64,000 bases of DNA from Roseiarcus sp963772555 (lineage in GTDB: Bacteria > Pseudomonadota > Alphaproteobacteria > Rhizobiales > Beijerinckiaceae): NCBI GenBank assembly GCA_963772555.1, contig CAVYXQ010000006.1, forward strand, positions 186,001 through 250,000, read 5' to 3'. Below, in pieces: positions 45,961-57,408 of this stretch. Position numbers and translations under genes: made by a program. A model generated the notes under the pieces. It was not told the DNA's origin, made no database searches, and saw nothing but the letters and a program-made list of their open reading frames with translations. Numbering within the stretch: position 1 is the stretch's first letter; each line of letters opens with the position of its first letter.

Positions 45961-46584
45961 ATGCGCCTGCGGGCGTGGGACTTGACGATCGAGCGGGGCG
46001 GACGGCGGCTTTTTGCCGGGCTTTCTTTCACGACGGAGGCGGGCGCGGCGCTGATCGTGACCGGCCCCAACGGCGCGGGCAAATCGAGCCTGTTGCGCGG
46101 CCTCTGCGGTCTTCTGCCGCTCGAGGTGGGCGGCATCGCGCTGGACGGCGGCGATGCCGAGCGCCCCGTCGGCGAGCAGGCCCATTATCTGGGTCACACC
46201 GACGCGCTGAGGGGCGCGCTGTCGGCGGGCGAGAACCTCGCCTTCTTTGCCGGCCTGCTCGGCGGCGACGGTTCGCAGACGGCGCGGCGCGCGGCGCTCG
46301 CCGAAGTCGGCCTCGCCCATGCGATCGACTTCCCGGCCCGCGCGCTGTCGGCGGGACAGCGCCGGCGCGTGGCGCTCGCCCGTCTCCTCATCGCGCCGCG
46401 CCCGCTCTGGCTCCTCGACGAGCCGACCACCGCGCTCGACGCGGCGGCGCAGGCGGCCTTCGCCGCCATCATGCGGCGCTTTCTCGAAGCGGGTGGGATC
46501 GTCGTCGCCGCCACGCACGCCCCGCTCGAGATCGCGAACGCCCGCGAGCTGCGGCTCGGCGCGGTCGAGGGGCCGAGCGCGTGA
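45961..46584 (+). CDS. ccmA: Heme exporter ATP-binding protein CcmA
   Basis: A 207-residue ABC ATPase of cytochrome c maturation System I. It has Walker A VTGPNGAGKSSLLRGL, ABC signature LSAGQRRRVALARLL and Walker B PLWLLDEPTTALD. With CcmB it powers release of heme-loaded CcmE. It is divergent from acnA and 154 bases ahead of ccmB, from which it is separated by a repeat. Confidence 0.94.
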   Translation: MRLRAWDLTIERGGRRLFAGLSFTTEAGAALIVTGPNGAGKSSLLRGLCGLLPLEVGGIALDGGDAERPVGEQAHYLGHTDALRGALSAGENLAFFAGLLGGDGSQTARRAALAEVGLAHAIDFPARALSAGQRRRVALARLLIAPRPLWLLDEPTTALDAAAQAAFAAIMRRFLEAGGIVVAATHAPLEIANARELRLGAVEGPSA

Positions 46585-46599
46585 GGCCAGAGCTTTCGC

Positions 46600-46738
46600 A
46601 GAGAACCCTTTCCCCCTTTGCGGGAGAAGGGGACCCGCAGGGCCGGATGATTGGTTGGCGCCGAAAGGCGCGCGGTAACCAAGCGCTGACGCGCTGGACC
46701 CCTCACCCCCAGCCCATCTCCCGCAAGGGGAGAGGGGA
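46600..46738. repeat. Inverted repeat between ccmA and ccmB
   Basis: A GGGAGAAGGGGA-type sequence at about 46620-46632 and its inverse near 46718-46735 (TCTCCCGCAAGGGGAGAGG) bracket about 90 bases. A related GCGGGAGAAGGGA occurs at 50524-50536. This is a dispersed palindromic element inserted inside the ccm operon. Confidence 0.55.
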
Positions 46739-47407
46739 GTGACCCCGGCGATCGCCCTCTTCGTCCGCGAGTGGCGCGTGGCGCAGCGTATTGGCGGCGG
46801 CGCGACCGTCGGGGCGGTGTTCTTTCTGATCCTCGTCGCCATCATGCCCTTCGCGCTGGGACCGGACCTCAAACTCCTCGCCCGGCTCGGGCCGGCGATC
46901 CTGTGGATCGCCGCGCTGCTGGCGACGCTACTCGGACTGGACCGCCTGTTTCAGGCCGACCACGAGGACGGCTCGCTCGACGTCATGATGAACGGCGCGC
47001 TGCCGCTCGAACTCGTGGTGCTGATCAAGTGCGGGGCGCATTGGACCGCAAGCGCGCTGCCGCTGATCGTCGCTTCGCCCCTCTTCGGCCTCATGCTGGC
47101 GATGGCGCCGACGCCGCTCGCCCTGGTCGCCGCGACGCTCGCCGCCGGCACGCCGGCGCTCACCATGATCGGCGCGATCGGCGCGGCGCTGACCGTGTCG
47201 CTGAGACGCGGCGGCCTGCTCATGGCGGTGCTGGTCCTGCCCTTGACGGTTCCCGTGCTGATCTTCGGCGTCGCCGCCGCGTCGGCCGCGAGCGGCGGCG
47301 CGGCGCCCTTCCTGACGCCGTTCCTCATGCTTTGCGCGATGTCGCTCTTCGCCATCGCCGCGGCGCCCTTTGCGACGGCGGCGGCGCTGCGGCATGTGCG
47401 AGAGTAA
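46739..47407 (+). CDS. ccmB: Heme exporter permease CcmB
   Basis: A 222-residue permease with six predicted helices. It starts with GTG at 46739 after GGGGAGAGGGGA. Family features are LFVREWRVAQRIGGG at the start, LDRLFQADHEDGSLDVMM and LIKCGAHWTASALPLIVASP. It is the membrane partner of CcmA. ccmC, normally next, is 5.7 kb away at 53123. Confidence 0.93.
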   Translation: MTPAIALFVREWRVAQRIGGGATVGAVFFLILVAIMPFALGPDLKLLARLGPAILWIAALLATLLGLDRLFQADHEDGSLDVMMNGALPLELVVLIKCGAHWTASALPLIVASPLFGLMLAMAPTPLALVAATLAAGTPALTMIGAIGAALTVSLRRGGLLMAVLVLPLTVPVLIFGVAAASAASGGAAPFLTPFLMLCAMSLFAIAAAPFATAAALRHVRE

Positions 47408-47416
47408 GAGAAGGCG

Positions 47417-48440
47417 CTACCGCCCGAAATAACTGTCCTCGACCTTGCGCCATTCCTGGCTCGCGGTGATCTCGATCAGCGCGCGATCGAGCGGCTTTTT
47501 CAGCGCGCTGCCGGGCGGCAGGGCGACCGCCATATAGGCCGGCTCGAGCACGCCTTGCGGCGCCCCGATCGTCGCCTAGCGCGGTCAGCGCGGCCGGAAG
47601 GTCGTCGAACGGAGCGTAGCGAAGATGACGCTGATCGAGATATTCAGCCCCGGACGAATGGGCGACCGCGGCGAGCCGCTTGCCGCCAAGATCGGCCTCG
47701 GTCAGCCGAAGTCCGGCGGCGACGCGGGTCGGCGGTCATCTTCGATATGATCGAAGTCGAGAGAATCGAGACGAGCGCGAGGCTGACCAGCATCCAGAGC
47801 ACAGCGATCAGGCGCCCTCCCGTGGTCTTCGGCGTCTTGTCGCCGTAGCCGACCGTGGTCATAGTGACGACCGCCCAATAGACGCCGTCGCGCAAATTGG
47901 CGACAGCGGAGTCGTGGTTCAGCGATCGCATCGGCCGCTCGGCGATCCACATGGCGACGCCCATCAGGAAGAGCAACAGGAGCGTCAGCGCGATCAGCGG
48001 GCTGAGTTCGCCGACGACCGACCGTAATTCTGGAAGGCTGCGAGCGGCCCGCTGTCCTTGCGGACCGCAGCCGCCACGCCCGAGCGATGCGCCGGATAGC
48101 TGAAGTCCACCCGGGCGAGCCGTCCTGGCGTGATGGTGATCGCGCCGATCGCGGCGTCATAGTCGTTGCGCTCGAGGCCCTGAAGGATCGCCTCCATTTG
48201 CGAAACGGGAATAAGACGGTATTCGCGCCCCTTTGCCTCAGCCGCGCGCCGCCAGAGATCGACACTGGCGCCGTCGATCGCGCCGTCCGGTTCGACACGG
48301 CCATAGGGCGGAACGTCGTAGACGGCGACCCGGAGCGGCGGTTCGTCTGCGCCGGCTCCGACGGCAAAAAACAGGAGCGCGAGCGACAGGGCGAGGCGCC
48401 CGCAAGACGCCGGAAGGCCGGCGAAGAGCGAATGCGACGA
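47417..48440 (-). pseudogene. Glutamate-receptor-like potassium channel (substrate-binding plus ion channel), frameshifted
   Basis: The parts of a GluR0-like protein are readable in order on the minus strand: a signal-like helix, first solute-binding half (PLRVAVYDVPPYG; YDAAIGAITITPGRLARVDFSYP), channel (LLFLMGVAMWIAERP; pore VTMTTVGYGDKTP; LVSLALVSILSTSIISKM), second binding half (VAAGLRLTEADLGGKRLAAVAHSSGAEYLD) and end (PLDRALIEITASQEWRKVEDSYFGR). Frame changes are needed near 48028 (one base lost), 47718 and 47577 (one extra each). TVGYGD indicates potassium selectivity. Start unclear, so the 5' end at 48440 is approximate. True pseudogene or consensus errors. Confidence 0.75.
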
Positions 48441-48614
48441 ATGGGAAGGTCGTGAGCGCTGGGACCCAGCGGAGATCTGGCGACGCTAGCCCGGCAACAC
48501 GAAGCCCGCATGTCTATCGAGGCGCTTGCGTGGGACCGGTTTGACATAAAACAGCAAGCCTGCGTCTTCTGGGGAGCGCTGAGAGCGGAACTTGCAGTGC
48601 GAGGCGGAGGAAAC

Positions 48615-50057
48615 ATGAACGACAGCGGAGGAGCCGCCGTGACCGCGGGCGCCATTTCGGCGCGGATCGACCGGCTGCCGGCGACACGCACGATCTGGAC
48701 CTACATCGTGCTGCTCGGCTTCGGCATGTTTTTCGAGCTTTACGACCTGCTCTTTACCGCCTACGTGGCTCCGAGCCTGGTGAAATCCGGCGTGCTGACA
48801 GCCAAGACCGCCGGCCTGTTCGGCACCACGGGCGTGGCGAGCTTCATCGCCGCCCTGTTCACCGGCCTCTTCATCGGCACGCTGCTCTGCGGCTTCCTCG
48901 CGGATCGTTTCGGGCGGCGAGCGATCTTCACCTGGTCGCTCCTCTGGTACTCGGCCGCGAACATCATGGTGGCGCTGCAGAGCGACGCCTTCGGCCTCAA
49001 CTTCTGGCGCCTTGTTTCCGGCATTGGGCTCGGCGTCGAGATCGTCACCATCGGCGCCTATTTGAGCGAACTCGCGCCGAAGAGCATTCGTGGCCGCGCC
49101 TTCGCGATCAATCAGGCGATCGGCTTCGTCTGCGTGCCGGTCGCGTCCTTTCTCGCCTATGTGCTGGTGCCGGCAGCGCCGTTCGGGATCGAGGGCTGGC
49201 GCTGGGTGGTGATGATCGGCGCACTCGCGGCGCCGGTGGTCGTCTTCCTTCGCCGCCGCCTACCCGAAAGTCCGCGCTGGCTCGCCAAGCGCGGGCGCCT
49301 CGCCGAGGCGGACCGCGTGCTTTCCGCCATCGAGAAGACGGTCGCGGCGGAATATGGCAAGCCGCTGCCGCCGCCCGGGCCGGACGAGCCGATCGCGCCG
49401 GCAAGCCGCTTCGTGGACCTCTGGTCGCCCGGCGTGCGCGGCCGGGTCATCCTGATGAGCGTCTTCAACATCTTTCAGACGATCGGCTTCTACGGCTTCT
49501 CGAACTGGGTGCCCTCGCTGCTCGTCAAGCAGGGAATCACGATCTCGACCAGCCTCGGCTACACGACGCTCATTGCGCTGGCTGCGCCGGTCGGGCCGCT
49601 GATCGGCTTTGCTCTCGGCGACCGGCTCGAACGCAAGTGGATCATCGTCGGCGCCGCCGGGCTGATCCTTGTCTGCGGGCTGATTTTCGGGCAGACGCGC
49701 GAGGCCGCCCTCATCATCGCCATGGGCGTCGGACTGACGCTGGGCGCCAACATCTTGTCCTACAGCTTCCACGCCTATCAGCAGGAGCTGTTTCCGACCG
49801 GCATCCGGGCGCGCGCCGCCGGCTTCGTCTACTCCTGGAGTCGGCTCTCGGTGATCTTCAGCTCCTTCATCATCGCCTTCATTTTGGAGAGGTTCGGCGC
49901 CTCCGGGGTCTTCGTCTTCATCGCCGCCGCGATGGCGATCGTCATGGCGACGATCAGCGTCTTCGGGCCACGGACGACCAATTTGGCGCTGGAGACCATC
50001 TCGCAAGGTGGGGCGCCGGAAGACCCCGCTATAGGGGCCGTTGCCCGAGCTCGGTGA
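48615..50057 (+). CDS. MFS metabolite:proton symporter
   Basis: A 480-residue 12-helix transporter of the sugar/aromatic-acid-like MFS group. Motifs include FGMFFELYDLLFTAYVAPSLV, loop CGFLADRFGRRAIFT, RLVSGIGLGVEIVTIGAYLSELAP and PESPRWLAKRGR. It probably imports an organic acid or aromatic compound with protons. The ATG at 48615 follows GGCGGAGG. Its end overlaps the VOC gene on the opposite strand by 29 bases. Confidence 0.88.
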   Translation: MNDSGGAAVTAGAISARIDRLPATRTIWTYIVLLGFGMFFELYDLLFTAYVAPSLVKSGVLTAKTAGLFGTTGVASFIAALFTGLFIGTLLCGFLADRFGRRAIFTWSLLWYSAANIMVALQSDAFGLNFWRLVSGIGLGVEIVTIGAYLSELAPKSIRGRAFAINQAIGFVCVPVASFLAYVLVPAAPFGIEGWRWVVMIGALAAPVVVFLRRRLPESPRWLAKRGRLAEADRVLSAIEKTVAAEYGKPLPPPGPDEPIAPASRFVDLWSPGVRGRVILMSVFNIFQTIGFYGFSNWVPSLLVKQGITISTSLGYTTLIALAAPVGPLIGFALGDRLERKWIIVGAAGLILVCGLIFGQTREAALIIAMGVGLTLGANILSYSFHAYQQELFPTGIRARAAGFVYSWSRLSVIFSSFIIAFILERFGASGVFVFIAAAMAIVMATISVFGPRTTNLALETISQGGAPEDPAIGAVARAR

Positions 50058-50449
50058 TGAACCGCAGAAGGTAGCCATCCGGATCCGCGATGACAAATTG
50101 TCTGGCGCCGTTCTCGATTCCGTCCTGACGATACCAGCGCTCCTCGAGCGGAAGATACGGGACGAGGCCAGCCGCCCGGACGCGGCTGTCGAGCGCGGAT
50201 GCGTCCGGCGCCCTGATTTGAAAAATTCACGCCGCGGCCGTAAGGATGTTCCAGCGGCGCGGCGCGAAAGCGCCGCCCGGGTCCGGCGGCTTCCTCCAGC
50301 ATCAGGTGCGCGCCGTCGAGAACCAGATAGGCGAAACGCTCCTCCGGTCGCTCGAACCAGACCCTGAAGCCGATCAGCTCGACGTAGAAGTCCAAAGAGC
50401 GGGCGAGATCGCGCACGTCAAGCTCGGGAACGAGGCTGGGGATGTTCAT
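50029..50449 (-). pseudogene. VOC-family (bleomycin resistance/glyoxalase-like) protein, frameshifted
   Basis: It starts MNIPSLVPELDVRDLARSLDFYVELIGF and reads in frame to HPYGRGVNF. At a run of five T (plus-strand A run near 50221-50225) one extra base is present; the next frame gives QIRAPDASALDSRVRAAGL and ends FVIADPDGYLLRFITELG at 50029. Corrected length is 139 residues, the size of BRP-like VOC proteins, which bind bleomycin-type drugs or act on small metabolites. The homopolymer position makes a sequencing slip likely. Confidence 0.8.
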
Positions 50450-50469
50450 TGCGCTCCTATCAGGCCAAG

Positions 50470-50503
50470 AAAAAGCCGCGCGGAACTTCCCCCGCGCGGC
50501 TTC
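50470..50503 (-). terminator. Intrinsic terminator of katG
   Basis: An 11-base perfect stem AAGCCGCGCGG/CCGCGCGGCTT closes an 8-base loop; on the minus strand it is followed by TTTCTT. It lies just downstream of the katG stop and upstream of the VOC gene. Confidence 0.85.
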
Positions 50504-50543
50504 TCACTGTCCTCGCCCGCAATGCGGGAGAAGGGACGACGCG

Positions 50544-52761
<2,218 letters not shown>

Positions 52762-53122
52762 TCCGATCTTGTTTCGTGGTTCCTGGGTCGCAAAATATCA
52801 TCATCGTCGAAAATGACGCAGCTTCGTGCCCAGCGGCTAATCGCCGCTGCGCCCAGCCTACCGCCGCCGTCAGCCAAAAAGATCGAGAGGCGAATCCAGG
52901 CGTCCGCCGTCGACTTCTTGGCGCGCAGGATGCGGTCCTCCTCGCGGATTTGCCCGACCTTTACGTTACTGATTTCCGTCCATCGCTTCAAAGGAATTTT
53001 AGCGGACATTTCGATCGAGAATTCCGATGAGAGCGGAAGAGAATCGCGTTTGGCGCGGGTCCCGATGCGCCGATCCGCCGCAATTGCCCCCCAATGTGGA
53101 GAACGCTAAAAAGGGCGCCTGC
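52762..53122. other. Divergent region between katG and ccmC
   Basis: About 360 bases holding the promoters of katG (minus) and ccmC (plus). A minus-strand ORF (52758-53009) and a plus-strand ORF exist but neither has family features or a good ribosome site. I see no clear OxyR-type repeat. Confidence 0.35.
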
Positions 53123-53878
53123 ATGCCCAATCTCGCCAATCCGACGGTTTTCATCGACCTGACCCGCCGTCTGCTGCCGTGGCTCGCGGCGGCGACCGCC
53201 GCGCTTTTCGTCGCTGGACTCGCGCTCTCCTTCGCCGCCCCGCCCGACTATCAGCAGGGCGAGACCGTCAAGATCATGTATCTGCACGTGCCGGCCGCCT
53301 GGATGGCGACTTTCGTCTACGGCGTCATGGCGGTTGCTGCGCTTGGAACTCTTGTCTGGCGTCACCCGCTGGCCGACGCGGCTCAGAAGGCCGCCGCGCC
53401 GCTCGGCGCCGGCTTCACCTTCATCTGCCTCGTCACCGGCTCGCTCTGGGGCAAGCCGATGTGGGGGACCTACTGGGTCTGGGACGCGCGGCTGACCTCC
53501 GTGCTGGTGCTCTTCATCCTTTATCTCGGCTTGATCGCGCTGTGGCGGGCGATCGAGGACCCCGGTCGCGCCGCGCGTGCGGCCGCGATCCTGACCCTGG
53601 TCGGCAGCGTCAATCTGCCGATCATCAAATTCTCCGTCGACTGGTGGAACACCCTGCACCAGCCTGCTTCGGTCTTCCGCCTCGGCGGACCGACGATCGC
53701 GCCGTCGCTGCTCTGGCCCTTGGTCGTGATGTCGCTCGCCTTCACCATGCTCTTTCTCACGCTGCATCTGATGGCGATCCGCAACGAGATCCTGCGCCGC
53801 CGGATCGCCCGCGTCACGATGCTGGCGGCCGCCGAAGGCGACAGGTTCGGGCCGGCCTTCGCCGCCACAGGCGTTTGA
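53123..53878 (+). CDS. ccmC: Heme exporter/transfer protein CcmC
   Basis: A 251-residue six-helix membrane protein that loads heme onto CcmE. The tryptophan-rich WWD-type motif is GKPMWGTYWVWDARLTSVLVL, with conserved His in IMYLHVPAAWMA and WWNTLHQPASV. Start ATG at 53123 (MPNLANPTVFIDLTRR). It heads the ccmC-ccmD-ccmG run; ccmA and ccmB lie 5.7 kb upstream. Confidence 0.94.
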   Translation: MPNLANPTVFIDLTRRLLPWLAAATAALFVAGLALSFAAPPDYQQGETVKIMYLHVPAAWMATFVYGVMAVAALGTLVWRHPLADAAQKAAAPLGAGFTFICLVTGSLWGKPMWGTYWVWDARLTSVLVLFILYLGLIALWRAIEDPGRAARAAAILTLVGSVNLPIIKFSVDWWNTLHQPASVFRLGGPTIAPSLLWPLVVMSLAFTMLFLTLHLMAIRNEILRRRIARVTMLAAAEGDRFGPAFAATGV

Positions 53879-53889
53879 GGCAAGACGAG

Positions 53890-54063
53890 ATGGCCGACCC
53901 GCACATCGGCTTCATCATTGCCGCCTACGCCGTGGCCGCGGCGGTCATCGCGGCGATGATTGGCTCGGTCCTTCTCGACTATCGCCGGCTCTCCGCCCAA
54001 CTCGACGCGGCGACGCGTTCGCTTCGAGAGGCGCGGCACGACATGAAGGACGATGAGGCGTGA
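53890..54063 (+). CDS. ccmD: Heme exporter protein CcmD
   Basis: A 57-residue single-helix membrane protein: PHIGFIIAAYAVAAAVIAAM, then the basic YRRLSAQL that CcmD proteins show after the helix. It holds CcmE to the CcmABC complex. Lies 11 bases after ccmC; its stop overlaps (GTGA) the ccmG start. Confidence 0.9.
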   Translation: MADPHIGFIIAAYAVAAAVIAAMIGSVLLDYRRLSAQLDAATRSLREARHDMKDDEA

Positions 54064-54653
54064 GCGCAAATTCGGACGCGGCGCCCCGTCCGCGAAGGTG
54101 GCTCGCCTTCCTGCCGCTCGCCGGCTTCGCCGTGGTCGCGGCGCTTCTGTTGTGGCGGCTCGGCGCTGGCGGCGACCCGTCAAAACTGCCGTCTGCGCTG
54201 ATCGGTCAGAGCGCTCCGCCGCTGACGCTCGCCGGACTTGACGGCGCGCCCGGACTGACCGACGCCGACCTTCGCCAGGGCCATGTCAGCGTCGTCAACG
54301 TTTTCGGGTCCTGGTGCCAGCCCTGCCATTTCGAGCACCCCTATCTGATGGCGCTCGCGGGAGACGACGAACTGAAGCAGAAGGGCGTCGTCGTCTACGG
54401 CGTGGCGCAGAAGGACTCTTCCGAAAACGTGCGCCGCTTTCTGGGAGCCGATGGCAACCCCTACGCCAGGGTCGGCCTCGACCCGGACGGGCGGGCCGGC
54501 ATCGACTGGGGCGTCTACGGCGTGCCGGAGACCTTCATCGTCAAAGGCGACGGCACCATCGCCTACAAGGTCGTCGGCCCGATCACGGCCGAAACGCTCG
54601 AGAGCGAAGTCAAGCCGCAGATCCTCAAGGCCCTGATTCCGTCCGGCTCCTGA
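54060..54653 (+). CDS. ccmG: Cytochrome c biogenesis thioredoxin CcmG/DsbE
   Basis: A 197-residue membrane-anchored periplasmic thioredoxin that keeps apocytochrome cysteines reduced. Helix LAFLPLAGFAVVAALLLWRL anchors it, the active site is GSWCQPCHFEHP, and the cis-Pro loop is YGVPETFIVKGDG. GTG start overlapping ccmD. Last gene of the ccmCDG run. Confidence 0.93.
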   Translation: MSANSDAAPRPRRWLAFLPLAGFAVVAALLLWRLGAGGDPSKLPSALIGQSAPPLTLAGLDGAPGLTDADLRQGHVSVVNVFGSWCQPCHFEHPYLMALAGDDELKQKGVVVYGVAQKDSSENVRRFLGADGNPYARVGLDPDGRAGIDWGVYGVPETFIVKGDGTIAYKVVGPITAETLESEVKPQILKALIPSGS

Positions 54654-54732
54654 TCCGGGGGGAACAAATGCGCCGCCCCGGAGGTTGCCCGGTTCGCGCC
54701 GGGACGCCCCGGCGCCTCTGGGGGAACAGCGG

Positions 54733-55806
54733 TTGAGCGACGGGAGGCGACTGAGGGCAATTCAGCCTGCGGAGCACGACGACAACACCCTGCCGGAGCC
54801 CGACCGGCTTCGCGTCGTAACCGCATGGTCGACGGCGACGCTGGCGGTCATCGCCGCAGGGGCGGTGCTTTATTTCACCAAGGAGCTTCTGCTTCCCATC
54901 GTGACGGCCTTTGTCGTCGGGGTGATGCTGTCGCCGCTCGCCCGCAAACTCGAGGCCCGTGGCGCGCCCCGGATCTTGACTGCTGGGCTGATCGTCCTTT
55001 GTACGGCGTTGCTGGTGGTGTTCGTCGCGGCGCTTATCGCCGCGCCGGTGGCGGAATTGGCCGGAAAGCTGCCGCAGATCGGGGCCAAGCTCCAGGTGTT
55101 TCAGGGACTGCTCGCGTCGTTGCGGCGTTTTGAGATGTCGCTCGGCATCAACCCTTCGAGCGCTCAGCCCGCGGTTCCTCTGCCAAGCATCGAATGGGTG
55201 CCGACGACGATCGGCTATCTTTCGCCGCCGGTCACCGGATTCATCTATTTCCTGGTGGTGCTGCTCCTGTTCCTCTCCTGGTGGCCCGATCTGCGGCGCG
55301 GTCTCGTCATGACCTTCGCGAGCCGCGACTCGCGGCTGACGGTGCTCAAGATCCTGAATGAGGTGGAGGCGATGCTGGCCTCCTATCTGTTGACGGTGGC
55401 GCTGATCAACTTCGGCGTCGGCGTCGCCGCGGCGATCATCGCCTGGGCGACCGGACTGCCCTTCCCGCTCGGATTCGGCGCGCTGGCGGCCACCCTCAAT
55501 TTCATTCCGATCGTCGGACCGATCCTGATGGTCGTCGTGCTCACGCTTGTCGGCGTCCTCAGCGAGCCCACCCTCGGCGCCGGTCTCCTGCCTGCCGGCC
55601 TCTTCATGCTGGTCGTCTTCGTCGAAGGCCAGTTCATCACCCCGACGATCATCGGACGCCGGCTCGAGATCAACAACCTGGCCGTTCTCCTGTCGCTTCT
55701 GTTCTGGTCCTGGATGTGGGGGCCGATGGGCGCTTTCCTCTCGACGCCGATCCTGATCGTCGGCCTCATCCTGAAAGAACACCTGAAGTCCGACTCCACA
55801 ACATGA
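54733..55806 (+). CDS. AI-2E family transporter (TqsA/PerM-like)
   Basis: A 357-residue membrane protein with about eight helices in the AI-2E arrangement: FTKELLLPIVTAFVVGVMLSPLARKLE, FPLGFGALAATLNFIPIVGPIL and FVEGQFITPTIIGRRLEINNL. These proteins export autoinducer-2 or exchange ions; the role here is open. I prefer the TTG at 54733 (after GGGGAACAG) to the TTG at 54685, as the extra residues are not conserved. It follows ccmG by about 80 bases. Confidence 0.87.
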   Translation: MSDGRRLRAIQPAEHDDNTLPEPDRLRVVTAWSTATLAVIAAGAVLYFTKELLLPIVTAFVVGVMLSPLARKLEARGAPRILTAGLIVLCTALLVVFVAALIAAPVAELAGKLPQIGAKLQVFQGLLASLRRFEMSLGINPSSAQPAVPLPSIEWVPTTIGYLSPPVTGFIYFLVVLLLFLSWWPDLRRGLVMTFASRDSRLTVLKILNEVEAMLASYLLTVALINFGVGVAAAIIAWATGLPFPLGFGALAATLNFIPIVGPILMVVVLTLVGVLSEPTLGAGLLPAGLFMLVVFVEGQFITPTIIGRRLEINNLAVLLSLLFWSWMWGPMGAFLSTPILIVGLILKEHLKSDSTT

Positions 55807-55864
55807 CCGCGCGGAACCGCGGCCGCGGTTCCCGCGTTAACCTGCAAATTTCGCGGAGGCCAAA

Positions 55865-56230
55865 ATGAACGAAACCGTCAAGGAGTCCGCGCAGCGCGCG
55901 GTCGGCGACAAGGCTGAGGCTTTCGAGAAGGAACTGAAGGCCGTGAAGACCGACATCGCCCGTCTGGCGCAGCAGATTTCGGACGCGGTCAATGCGTTGA
56001 GCGCGGTGGCGCAGAACCAGACCCGGCGGGGTCTGAAGCAGGCCCGTTCCAACGTCGATTCGGCGGTTTCGGACGCGTCGGATCGCGCCGGCGCGATGGC
56101 GACCGCGGCGCAGGCGGCGGCGTCCACCATCGGGGAGACCCTCGGGGACGTCATCCAGGAGCGGCCCGTCGCGACCGTCGCCCTGGCGCTTGGGCTGGGC
56201 TTTCTGTTTGGCGTGACCTGGCGGCGGTGA
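55865..56230 (+). CDS. DUF883-family (ElaB/YqjD-like) membrane protein
   Basis: A 121-residue protein: a long amphipathic helical region (about 1-90, possible coiled coil: AFEKELKAVKTDIARLAQQIS) and one C-terminal membrane helix (PVATVALALGLGFLFGVTW) followed by RR. This is the ElaB/YqjD plan, inner-membrane proteins that bind stalled ribosomes in stationary phase. It lies 28 bases ahead of another small membrane protein gene. Confidence 0.8.
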   Translation: MNETVKESAQRAVGDKAEAFEKELKAVKTDIARLAQQISDAVNALSAVAQNQTRRGLKQARSNVDSAVSDASDRAGAMATAAQAAASTIGETLGDVIQERPVATVALALGLGFLFGVTWRR

Positions 56231-56258
56231 TGGCGCCGCTGCCCGCGGTCGGCCGGTG

Positions 56259-56702
56259 ATGTTCGAGAGGCTGCTGGATCGCCTGAGGGCGGAAGCAGGC
56301 GGAGCCCTGCGCCTCCTTGCGGTCGGAGCGGCGCTCGTCATGACGGCCGCCATCGCTTTTGGCTTCCTTTGCGCCGCCGGCTTCGTCGCCGCCCTCGACG
56401 CGCTTGGGCTCTTTTATGCCTGTCTCGTCGCGGCGGGATTTTTCGTCCTCGTGACCCTTGTCCTGCTCGCCGCCTATGCGGTCGTCGCGGCGCGGCGCCG
56501 CCGCGCCGTCCAGCGGCGGCCCCAACCGGCCCCCCTGTCCTTCGCCGATCCCCGTCTCATGCAGGTCGGGCTTCAGGTCGTTCAGGCCATCGGAGTGCGC
56601 CGGCTCCTGCCGATCCTGGCGGTCAGCGGCGCGGCTTTTGTGCTGGCGGCCCGCGCCGGGAGAGGCGCGTCGGCGGACAAAGACGAAGCGCGCGGGCGCT
56701 GA
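56259..56702 (+). CDS. Small membrane protein, DUF883 partner
   Basis: A 147-residue protein with two central membrane helices (LAVGAALVMTAAIAFGFLCAAG and FYACLVAAGFFVLVTLVLLAAY) and a third near the C-terminus (RLLPILAVSGAAFVLAA). It resembles holin-like/phage_holin_3_6 proteins that accompany DUF883 genes. The start is the ATG at 56259; a GTG three bases earlier is an alternative. Confidence 0.7.
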   Translation: MFERLLDRLRAEAGGALRLLAVGAALVMTAAIAFGFLCAAGFVAALDALGLFYACLVAAGFFVLVTLVLLAAYAVVAARRRRAVQRRPQPAPLSFADPRLMQVGLQVVQAIGVRRLLPILAVSGAAFVLAARAGRGASADKDEARGR

Positions 56703-56726
56703 AGCGTCGGCTATAAGACGCCGACG

Positions 56727-57146
56727 ATGCGGCAATCCACAACCATCCTATCCGTTCGCACCCACGGCCGCGGCCTTGTCGACGTCACCCGCAGCATCGA
56801 GGCGTGGGTCGGCGGACAGGACCTCCGGACGGGCCTCCTGACCTTGCTCTGCCGGCATACCTCGGCCTCCCTCATCATCCAGGAGAACGCCGCGCCGGAA
56901 GTCCGCTCGGACCTCGAGGCCTTCCTCGCCCGCCTCGCCCCGGAGGATCCGTCCCGCTACGCCCACAACGACGAGGGCGCGGACGACATGCCGGCCCACA
57001 TCCGCGCCATGCTGACCGGCGTTAATCTGGCGATCCCGCTGATCGAGGGCCGGCTCGCGCTCGGGACCTGGCAAGGGATCTACCTCTTCGAGCATCGGCG
57101 CGCCCCGCACCGGCGCGAGATCGCCCTGCATCTGATCGGCGAATGA
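56727..57146 (+). CDS. YjbQ-family protein
   Basis: A 139-residue UPF0047/YjbQ protein: LLCRHTSASLIIQENAAPEVRSDLEAFLARLAPEDP, then YAHNDEGADDMPAHIRAMLTG and GTWQGIYLFEHR. It is annotated elsewhere as a secondary thiamine-phosphate synthase because YjbQ can replace ThiE weakly; the real function is uncertain. It sits alone before a repeat and an insertion sequence. Confidence 0.9.
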   Translation: MRQSTTILSVRTHGRGLVDVTRSIEAWVGGQDLRTGLLTLLCRHTSASLIIQENAAPEVRSDLEAFLARLAPEDPSRYAHNDEGADDMPAHIRAMLTGVNLAIPLIEGRLALGTWQGIYLFEHRRAPHRREIALHLIGE

Positions 57147-57269
57147 GCAAGAGGACTGCCCGGCGCCGTTTTAGGCGCGAGCCATCGTTTAGCCCATTGG
57201 GGTCGGCGCGCTTGGTCGCGATCCAATGTTATCAGACGGTTAGGCGCGAAAACAGCGGACGGAGGACGG

Positions 57270-57332
57270 CGCCGCCCCCCAACCAGCCTTCGGGCGGTCC
57301 CCTCCCCGCTCCGCTGCGCGGTCTCCGTTGAG
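57270..57332. repeat. Dispersed intergenic repeat
   Basis: A pyrimidine-rich block, CCCCAACCAGCCTTCGGGCG and neighbours, containing CCTTCGGGCGGTCCCC, 15 bases of which match the acnA-side element at 43030-43044. Between YjbQ and the insertion sequence, 57147-57408 holds no gene. Confidence 0.5.
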
Positions 57333-57408
57333 GGCGGTAGAACAAAGATAGAACACATCCCCGGGTTTGACAAGAAATTGTTGTTCCGGGTGTCGGTAGC
57401 AGACGATA

